From: Promethearchaeota archaeon
GTDB taxonomy: Archaea > Asgardarchaeota > Lokiarchaeia > Sigynarchaeales > SOKP01
DNA length: 12,338 nucleotides
Assembly: GCA_030668025.1 (NCBI GenBank)
Contig: DAOUUT010000092.1
Location: 1 to 12,338 of the forward strand
Direction of reading: 5' to 3'
The first letter of the stretch is position 1, and every line of letters starts with the position of its first letter. Under the pieces are notes generated by a model. That model ran no database searches, was not told the origin of the DNA, and saw only the letters and a list, made by a program, of their open reading frames with translations. The position numbers and the translations under genes are program-made. Below are positions 6,738 to 12,338 of this stretch, in pieces.

Positions 6738-9431
6738 TTATTTTTTCTTTTGTTCAATCTCTGCTTGGGCAGCCGCAATTTTTGCGACGGGAATTCTAAA
6801 TGGAGAACACGACACATAATCCAAACCTATTGAATGAGCAAACTTAATTGAGCTCGGCTCGCCTCCATGTTCACCACATATCCCTAGCTTTAAGTCAGGT
6901 CTAGTTTTTCTGCCTAACTCAATAGCTATTTTCATTAATTTGCCTACGCCTTCTTGATCTAAGAATTCAAAAGGATTTCGTTCTAAAATTTCTTTACTTA
7001 AATATACCGGAATGAATTTTCCTTCAGCGTCGTCTCGACTAAATCCAAAGGTCATTTGAGTTAAATCGTTAGTACCAAAAGAGAAAAACTCGGCTTCCAT
7101 AGCAATTTCGTCGGCAGTTAAAGCTGCTCTCGGAATTTCGATCATCGTACCAAACTTGTAATCTAACTCTACGCCGTAATCTTCAATAGTTTCTTCTGCT
7201 ATTTCAAGCAATTGAGCTTTGACAAATTTTAGTTCTGAAATCATACTAATAAGAGGAATCATTACTTCGGGTATAACATTAACTCCTTTTAGTTTAAGTT
7301 CGCAAGCAGCTTGAAATATAGCCCTTACTTGCATCTCGTTTATCTCAGGCCAAACAATCCCAAGTCGGCAACCTCTTAGCCCCATCATCGGATTCTCCTC
7401 AGAAAGAGATCTAATCAATCTGATGACTTTATTCTTCCTTTTAAGTTCCTCGTCAAGTGGACTAATCTCTAATAAACTTTTTGACAAAGAATTCGTCATT
7501 TGTAGTTCTTGACGCTCCAGTAACACTGTGGATAATTCAGGCAAGAACTCGTGTAGTGGAGGATCTAATAATCTAATGGTCACTGGTTTTCCCTCCATTA
7601 TTTTAAAAATCTCTAAGAAATCTCCTTTTTGCATTGGTAAAATCTTATTTAGGGCGTCTTGACGTTCTTCTTTTGTTTGTGCCATTATCATTTTTTGCAC
7701 AACGGGTAACCTTTCTTGTGCCATGAACATGTGCTCTGTTCTACATAATCCAATACCCTCAGCACCGAATTCTATGGCTTTATTAGAGTCTTCAGTGGTA
7801 TCTGCGTTTGCTCGTACTCCCATAGTCCTAATTTCGTCTGCTATTTTAAGTAATTCTAAAAATTCTCCTTTAATTTCGGGTTCGATCAAAGGAACTTTTC
7901 CCTCTATGACGCGTCCTGTCGTGCCATCAATCGTTATGTAATCTCCTTCTTCAATAACCGTCCCAGCTATTCTAAATTCCTTATTTTCCTCGTCGATCTC
8001 GATATCTTGAGCGCCAACAACAGCAGGTTTACCCATTCCTCTCGCAACAACAGCTGCATGAGAGGTTTTTCCCCCAAACTGAGTCAATACACCGCTAGAC
8101 GCGTATAATCCATGGACATCCTCAGGCTTAGTTTGAGGTCGAACTAATATAATCTCTTCTTCTCCAGAATTAGCTAATTCTTCGGCCCTATCTGAGTCAA
8201 ATATCGCAATTCCCGAAACTGCGCCTGGTGAAGCGTTAATACCTTTTGCTAAAACATGTACGATTGCACCCTCATCTATACTTTTAAATAAAAGCTTAGA
8301 TATTTTATCCGGATCAATGCTCATTATTGCTTTTTCTTTATCTATTAAACCTTCTTTAACCATATCTACAGCGATTTTAACTGCTGCAGATGGAGTGCGC
8401 TTACCATTTCGAGTCTGTAAAATGAATAACTTTCCATCTTCGATCGTAAACTCGATATCTTGCATATCTCTATAATGATTTTCGAGCTTAACCATCGTAC
8501 TCTTCAATTCTTTGTATATTTCAGGGAATTCTTTGTCCATTTCATCAAGCTTTTTTGGAGTTCGAATTCCCGCAACAACATCTTCTCCTTGAGCGTTAGT
8601 TAAGTATTCCCCAAATATTATATTATCTCCATTAGAAGGGTCTCGCGTAAAAGCTACGCCAGTACCGGAGTTAGATCCTTTATTCCCAAAAACCATAGCT
8701 TGTATGTTAACTGCGGTTCCAAAATTAGGGATATTGGATATCCTCCTGTAAGTAATAGCTCTCTTATTATTCCAAGATTTAAAAACAGCTTCTATAGATA
8801 AAAATAATTGTTTAAAAGGATCCTGGGGAAATGGTGAGCCAATTTCTTTTTCGTAAAGAGCTTTATAATCTGCAATAACCTTTTGAAGATCTGTTACAAT
8901 TAAGTCTGTATCTTGAGCAGTTCGTGAAATCTTCCGCTTATATTTATCCAAAATTCTTTCAAATTTCTCGTCGCCGATGCCCATAACAACATCGCCGAAC
9001 ATTTGAATAAACCTTCGGTATGAGTCGTAAGCAAATCGGGGATTCTCCACTTGTTCTGCCATACCTAACACGCTTTCGTCGTTAAGCCCTAGATTTAAAA
9101 CAGTATCCATCATACCTGGCATGGATTGAGGTGCGCCACTTCTTACGCTTACTAATAAAGGATTTTTTTTATCTCCGAATTTTTTCTTGGAGATCTCTTC
9201 GAGATGTTTTAGGTGGTCTAACACCATAGGTTCGATCACACCCATCAATTCTTTAGGACTTTTGAAGTAAATTAGGCAAGCTTCTGTTGTTAGCGTAAAT
9301 CCAGGAGGGATATTTAACCCTAAATTGGTCATTTCTCCGAGATTTGCCCCTTTTCCACCAAGGAGATTCTTTAATTCTTTTCTACCTTCGCTAAAATCAT
9401 AAACATACTTAGGTTTTTCTGTAGTTGTCAT
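6738..9431 (-). CDS. ppdK: Pyruvate, phosphate dikinase
   Basis: 897 aa, close to the usual 870-900. The enzyme interconverts pyruvate + ATP + Pi with PEP + AMP + PPi, serving glycolysis or gluconeogenesis in the cytosol. The ATP-grasp nucleotide domain (about 10-345) contains Arg97 in VSVRSGAP and the metal/ATP cluster Asp325, Glu327 and Gln339. The swivelling phosphohistidine domain (about 390-510) has GGKTSHAA with His458 and the adjoining Thr456, the residue position regulated in plants. The C-terminal PEP/pyruvate TIM barrel (about 530-890) has GLCRTEHMF, RLLDPPLHEFLP, FSFGTNDLTQ and Cys852 in ICGEHGG, the catalytic acid. All key residues are intact. The ATG at 9431 follows AGGT by eight bases and begins at the family N-terminus. 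No PPDK regulatory kinase/phosphatase gene is nearby. Convergent with the IS element; 150 bp downstream of the HAD gene on the same strand. Confidence 0.98.
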   Translation of the reverse strand: MTTTEKPKYVYDFSEGRKELKNLLGGKGANLGEMTNLGLNIPPGFTLTTEACLIYFKSPKELMGVIEPMVLDHLKHLEEISKKKFGDKKNPLLVSVRSGAPQSMPGMMDTVLNLGLNDESVLGMAEQVENPRFAYDSYRRFIQMFGDVVMGIGDEKFERILDKYKRKISRTAQDTDLIVTDLQKVIADYKALYEKEIGSPFPQDPFKQLFLSIEAVFKSWNNKRAITYRRISNIPNFGTAVNIQAMVFGNKGSNSGTGVAFTRDPSNGDNIIFGEYLTNAQGEDVVAGIRTPKKLDEMDKEFPEIYKELKSTMVKLENHYRDMQDIEFTIEDGKLFILQTRNGKRTPSAAVKIAVDMVKEGLIDKEKAIMSIDPDKISKLLFKSIDEGAIVHVLAKGINASPGAVSGIAIFDSDRAEELANSGEEEIILVRPQTKPEDVHGLYASSGVLTQFGGKTSHAAVVARGMGKPAVVGAQDIEIDEENKEFRIAGTVIEEGDYITIDGTTGRVIEGKVPLIEPEIKGEFLELLKIADEIRTMGVRANADTTEDSNKAIEFGAEGIGLCRTEHMFMAQERLPVVQKMIMAQTKEERQDALNKILPMQKGDFLEIFKIMEGKPVTIRLLDPPLHEFLPELSTVLLERQELQMTNSLSKSLLEISPLDEELKRKNKVIRLIRSLSEENPMMGLRGCRLGIVWPEINEMQVRAIFQAACELKLKGVNVIPEVMIPLISMISELKFVKAQLLEIAEETIEDYGVELDYKFGTMIEIPRAALTADEIAMEAEFFSFGTNDLTQMTFGFSRDDAEGKFIPVYLSKEILERNPFEFLDQEGVGKLMKIAIELGRKTRPDLKLGICGEHGGEPSSIKFAHSIGLDYVSCSPFRIPVAKIAAAQAEIEQKKK

Positions 9432-9439
9432 TTAATTGT

Positions 9440-9443
9440 ACCT
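9440..9443 (-). promoter_or_regulatory. Weak ribosome binding site of PPDK
   Basis: AGGT on the minus strand stands eight bases before the ATG at 9431. TATA-like A/T runs (for example AAATTTTATAG, 9458-9468, and the A-rich stretch up to about 9478) lie just upstream, indicating that PPDK probably has its own promoter in the 150-bp gap. Confidence 0.4.
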
Positions 9444-9569
9444 AATTTTCGTTAAAACTATAAAATTTATTTTTACTTTATTCCGCAAATTTTAAAAATA
9501 CTGCTTTTGATATATTAATTTCCCTTTAAAAATAAAATTTTCGATATAAGTAGATTGTGGATTATCTTA

Positions 9570-9583
9570 AACCGTAAACGGTT
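9570..9583 (-). terminator. Small hairpin at the stop codon of the HAD gene
   Basis: AACCG and CGGTT form a perfect five-pair stem around a four-base loop and overlap the TAA stop of the HAD phosphatase gene. It may help end or protect the transcript. The stem is short and no long T tract follows directly, so a terminator role is only a possibility. Confidence 0.3.
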
Positions 9584-10385
9584 ATTTTATAGCTTCTAAA
9601 AAATTCCAAATTCCTTCGATTATAAAATTTGGCTTAGAAGTACTACTTTCTTCGATCGTCTCTAATGTTGCTTCTCCAGATAATACGCAACAAGTTGTCA
9701 CACCGACAGCTATTCCCATTTTTATGTCAGTATATAACCTATCTCCAAACATTGCTGCATCTTTAGGATGTATCCCAAGTTCCTCAAGTTTGAATAGAAG
9801 CATTTCCTTATTCGGTTTTCCAAAAACTTTTGGCATTCTTTCTGTTGTTTTATATAGAAGAGCAGCTATTCCTCCAGCATCGGGAATATATCCATTTTTA
9901 GTTGGGCATCTGTTGTCTAAATGCGTAGCAATATAAGGTATGTTGTTCTGAAGTAAGTATGAAGCTTTTACTAACCGATCATATGTCAATTCTTGGTCAA
10001 AAGCGAGAACGACGATTTCAGGATCGGTTTCAGTTAAAACAAAACCTTCTTGGCGAAATTCTCTTTTTAGAGATTCTGTACCTAATAGAAAGATTTTTTC
10101 GTAATTTTTCTTTTTTAGATAATCTATGGTCGGGTGTTGAGATAGTATTAAATTTTCACGGGTTACGTTTAGGTTTAAATCGTTTAACTTTTTAATATAA
10201 TCTGAAGTAGATTTACTTGAATTATTCGAAAGAAAAAAGAATTTTTTACCTTTACTTTTCAAAATATCAATTAATTCTATAACACCCTCGAATAATTGGT
10301 TTCCTATATATATTGTACCGTCTAAATCAAAGAAATAAACTTTTTTCTTTATTAGCTCAGTTAAATCTTTTTTAAGGGGATTCAT
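9582..10385 (-). CDS. HAD-superfamily (subclass IIA, NagD-like) phosphatase
   Basis: 267 aa, normal for NagD/PGP-type HAD hydrolases. All four HAD motifs are visible: motif I FFDLDGT with nucleophile Asp20 and acid/base Asp22; motif II FLSNNSS with Ser53-Asn54; motif III Lys190 in FGKPNKE; and motif IV MFGDRLYTDI with Asp215 and Asp220 for Mg2+. The C2-type cap lies between motifs II and III (about 80-185) and includes HLDNRCPTKNGYIPDAGG, the cap signature of this subclass. It should dephosphorylate a small cytosolic substrate; candidates in the family include phosphoglycolate, glycerol phosphate, sugar phosphates and nucleotides, and the sequence does not choose. The ATG at 10385 has no Shine-Dalgarno; no other common start codon is available before the first motif. 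It lies 150 bp upstream of PPDK and 100 bp after the small membrane protein. Confidence 0.93.
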   Translation of the reverse strand: MNPLKKDLTELIKKKVYFFDLDGTIYIGNQLFEGVIELIDILKSKGKKFFFLSNNSSKSTSDYIKKLNDLNLNVTRENLILSQHPTIDYLKKKNYEKIFLLGTESLKREFRQEGFVLTETDPEIVVLAFDQELTYDRLVKASYLLQNNIPYIATHLDNRCPTKNGYIPDAGGIAALLYKTTERMPKVFGKPNKEMLLFKLEELGIHPKDAAMFGDRLYTDIKMGIAVGVTTCCVLSGEATLETIEESSTSKPNFIIEGIWNFLEAIK

Positions 10386-10457
10386 TATATTTAACTTTAT
10401 AAAAGTGTTTACTGCTTTTTTCTATTATTTTAAATTAATTAATCACGCGTATCAAAT

Positions 10458-10477
10458 AAATTAGTCCTTACTAATTT
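10458..10477 (-). terminator. Perfect 8-bp stem-loop after the small membrane protein gene
   Basis: AAATTAGT and ACTAATTT pair perfectly around a four-base loop. The stem begins eight bases after the stop codon of the 148-residue membrane protein and is followed on that strand by a short T-rich run. It may end or stabilise that transcript, or be an operator for the HAD gene whose start is about 73 bp away. Confidence 0.4.
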
Positions 10478-10485
10478 CAAAATAA

Positions 10486-10932
10486 TTAATTTCCCATTTT
10501 CTTCTCGTTTAACATTAACCAAGCCTTATATTTAAAAGTAAACCTTCCCTTGACTATAGGTTTATAACCGCTTTCCTCTTCAAATAGGATTTGCTTTATT
10601 TCCGAATCAAGATATTTGTATATTTGGCCAATCGATCTCTTTTCTGCCATAACGAGAAAAAAAATTAAACCGATAATAAACAGCAAGATTATCACTATAG
10701 TATGGGTTGAGGACAGATAAATGGTGGAAAATACAAAAAATATTAACATCGGTACTATCCCAAAATAACATAACAAACAATAAGTTTCAAGAGTATGGAT
10801 AAATGATGGTTTATATACAATATCTATATCATTCTCTTTTGCATTTTTTAACAGCAAAATTTTATATTTTTTAATAAATTTCTTGTTTTTTAATGGATTA
10901 ACACCATTCTCATTCAAAAACCTTTCTTGCAT
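10486..10932 (-). CDS. Small two-TM membrane protein, hypothetical
   Basis: 148 aa, not recognised. A Lys/Asn-rich N-terminus (1-48) precedes two hydrophobic helices (about 51-73 and 77-95) separated by a very short loop (SSTHT), then a charged C-terminal tail (96-148). Both ends probably face the cytosol given their many lysines. The ATG at 10932 is the only sensible start; no Shine-Dalgarno is visible. The gene is well separated from both neighbours (100 and 146 bp), with hairpin or T-tract elements on both sides, so it is probably transcribed alone. Being short and without a known family, it could be overcalled, but the clean TM hairpin and uninterrupted frame argue that it is real. Confidence 0.65.
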   Translation of the reverse strand: MQERFLNENGVNPLKNKKFIKKYKILLLKNAKENDIDIVYKPSFIHTLETYCLLCYFGIVPMLIFFVFSTIYLSSTHTIVIILLFIIGLIFFLVMAEKRSIGQIYKYLDSEIKQILFEEESGYKPIVKGRFTFKYKAWLMLNEKKMGN

Positions 10933-11011
10933 CAGTTTTGTATCTAAAATAACGCAGATTTTATTTTGTTTATTTTGTAAATAAATTACGGCAATTACAA
11001 TACTACAAGTG

Positions 11012-11039
11012 AAAAAAATTAAAAAAAAAGATGTAAAAA
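11012..11039 (-). terminator. T-tract terminator after the zinc-ribbon membrane protein gene
   Basis: About 40-65 bases after the stop codon at 11079 the minus strand contains runs of five, nine and seven T residues in close succession. This is the expected form of an archaeal intrinsic terminator. Confidence 0.55.
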
Positions 11040-11078
11040 TATAAGAATTTTGGTTTTGATTTTTGAGAATTTAAGAAT

Positions 11079-12338
11079 TTACGACTCTACCTCAGTCCCA
11101 CACCATTTACAGAATTTGTCACTCGTTGATAGTTTACTGCTACATAAAGAACACGATTTAGAATTTGCTGGGGTAACTTTTGAAGGTGTTCCAATACTTC
11201 TACCTTCAATTTTGCCTCCACAGCTCGGGCAGAAGTGAGCATCTTTCCGAACCACAGAACCACAGCGGATGCAGTTAGAAGTTGACGATTTGGCTGCTTT
11301 TACAGGCTCTTTTGCAGGAATTGCTTTAGATGATGGTTTCGATTTTAATTTCTTTTGTCCACTTCGAGCAATAAGTGCGGCAACAACCACGATACCAGCA
11401 ACCACTATAATTGTAATCAAAATCGGTTGAATACTTACCCACCTATCAGTAGAAGTAACACTGGTGTCGTACGATACATCAAAAGTAATACTCGTAGTTT
11501 CTTCTGGAGATATCATGGGGTCAAAGTAAACGAAAAAATACCAATCTCCATCGTTCGGAACTGTAAAAGTATCTTGAGATATTGAATCTACACCTTCAAC
11601 ATAATAATCTGCTGCCGTTAGATCTACTACATTAGTAGCGGAGTAATCAATTGTAATGGTAACACTAACTTCAGAGATACCTTCGTTATACCAAACGAGA
11701 TAATAATCTTTTGCTTCCAAAACGGAATAATCCCCGCTACCTTGGTCCACATTATCTTCAAATACGTAAAAGGATGGACTACCTCCTTGATTCCACTCGT
11801 AAAAATCGTATCCGTCCGCAATAAAGAAATCAATCTGACTTGACGCATTGAAATTGAAATCAATCGAAGAACCTGGTTTTAGAAAATACGATATATACTC
11901 GTAACGGTTATTCGGCAGAGAAAGCTGATCGCTATCGCTACCTACTTTCGTCGTAGTTGGTAAAGACTCAAATGGTTGATCCCATATTGCAAAACTGATT
12001 AGACTCGGAGAAGATTGCACAGAGTAGGTAATATCATTTTCCGATTCGATGTACTCGTATTCGTACCAATATTCGTTGAAGTTAAGGGTTTCAGTAGAAC
12101 GATAAGTTACGTAGCCATCTGAATTTGCAGTACTAAAAGGAAACAATAGAGCAATACCAAATAGGGGCAACATTATTAATCCTAAAACGATGGCAATAGT
12201 AATACCTCCTCCAACATACCCGGGGGAATAATACCACGGCCTATACCAACGTCCTGACCACCAAGGATTATACCACGCGTGCCAATACCATGGTCGATAG
12301 CCGAACCGAGAGTATCTACGATGCGGTCTATAATATGA
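11079..12338 (-). CDS. Two-TM protein with N-terminal aromatic repeats and two C-terminal zinc ribbons (5' end beyond the window)
   Basis: The frame stays open to the window edge and no start codon occurs upstream of the ATG at 12173, which falls inside a membrane helix; I therefore extend the gene off the window (419 codons visible, numbered from the edge). Residues 1-41 contain 10 Tyr, 7 Trp and 7 Arg and no acidic residue, with three nine-residue repeats at 15-41. TM1 is about 46-68, and a beta-rich, acidic, aromatic ectodomain follows (about 69-300). TM2 is about 304-324, then a basic linker and two four-Cys zinc ribbons: Cys356/359/370/373 and Cys396/399/410/413. The Arg-rich N-terminus and basic linker predict both ends inside and the ectodomain outside. 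The ectodomain has PPC/GOLD-like strand patterns (FLKPGSSIDF, DWYFFVYFD), which is only suggestive. Function unknown; a surface sensor or envelope protein is plausible. Confidence 0.85.
   Translation of the reverse strand, partial: SYYRPHRRYSRFGYRPWYWHAWYNPWWSGRWYRPWYYSPGYVGGGITIAIVLGLIMLPLFGIALLFPFSTANSDGYVTYRSTETLNFNEYWYEYEYIESENDITYSVQSSPSLISFAIWDQPFESLPTTTKVGSDSDQLSLPNNRYEYISYFLKPGSSIDFNFNASSQIDFFIADGYDFYEWNQGGSPSFYVFEDNVDQGSGDYSVLEAKDYYLVWYNEGISEVSVTITIDYSATNVVDLTAADYYVEGVDSISQDTFTVPNDGDWYFFVYFDPMISPEETTSITFDVSYDTSVTSTDRWVSIQPILITIIVVAGIVVVAALIARSGQKKLKSKPSSKAIPAKEPVKAAKSSTSNCIRCGSVVRKDAHFCPSCGGKIEGRSIGTPSKVTPANSKSCSLCSSKLSTSDKFCKWCGTEVES
12216..12323 (-). repeat. Tandem 27-bp coding repeat (nonapeptide, consensus [R/N]PW[Y/W]xxxxY)
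   Basis: Three consecutive units encode RPWYWHAWY (12270-12296), NPWWSGRWY (12243-12269) and RPWYYSPGY (12216-12242). A degenerate fourth, HRRYSRFGY (12297-12323), precedes them. The units keep a nine-residue register but are diverged in DNA, so the repeat is visible mainly at protein level. It may extend beyond the window. Confidence 0.6.

Noticed and set aside
10395..10405. CTTTATAAAAG before the HAD gene looks like a TATA box.
   Set aside because: Its centre is only about 15 bp from the ATG, which would place the transcript start inside the coding region, and there is no alternative start codon to fit it.

Overview
This AT-rich window of about 12.3 kb is most likely from an archaeon, and a Lokiarchaeia-like Asgard lineage is my best guess. 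The case rests on A/T-rich TATA-like boxes upstream of several genes, T-tract terminator-like sequence, membrane proteins carrying C-terminal zinc ribbons, and a mixture of bacterial-type metabolic genes (FGGY kinase, PPDK, LysR regulator) with lineage-specific membrane proteins. This is inference; no marker gene (rRNA, ribosomal protein) is present to prove it.

Layout, left to right. A full-length LysR-type regulator (164-1075, +) converges with 7 bp to spare on a 478-residue protein (1083-2519, -) that has a charged, Pro/Gly-rich disordered middle, a predicted beta-rich domain and a C-terminal pair of membrane helices. That gene shares a 141-bp divergent promoter region with an FGGY-family carbohydrate kinase (2661-4232, +); both genes of the pair appear to start at TTG. 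The kinase 3' end overlaps by 32 bp, tail to tail, with a two-TM protein of unknown function (4201-5205, -).

A TnpB-only IS200/IS605-type element follows (roughly 5305-6639). It has an intact RuvC/zinc-ribbon TnpB, no TnpA, and recognisable related left-end and right-end imperfect hairpins. Then comes a run of four minus-strand genes, read right to left: a zinc-ribbon membrane protein that runs off the window at 12338, a small two-TM protein (10486-10932), a HAD-IIA phosphatase (9582-10385), and pyruvate phosphate dikinase (6738-9431). The gaps between these four are 100-150 bp and contain terminator-like or hairpin elements, so they look like separate transcription units rather than one tight operon.

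Functionally, PPDK and the FGGY kinase belong to central carbon and sugar metabolism and the HAD enzyme to small phosphoester hydrolysis. I see no strong sign that the genes form one pathway. The most unusual material is the set of lineage-specific membrane proteins. The rightmost gene's reading frame is open through the window edge, and the extra 55 codons encode tandem nine-residue aromatic/Pro/Arg repeats followed by the first half of a membrane helix. The 1083-2519 protein resembles a membrane-tethered scaffold.

No gap between genes exceeds 300 bases (the longest is 5206-5414, which holds the IS left end). I saw no tRNA, rRNA or CRISPR array.
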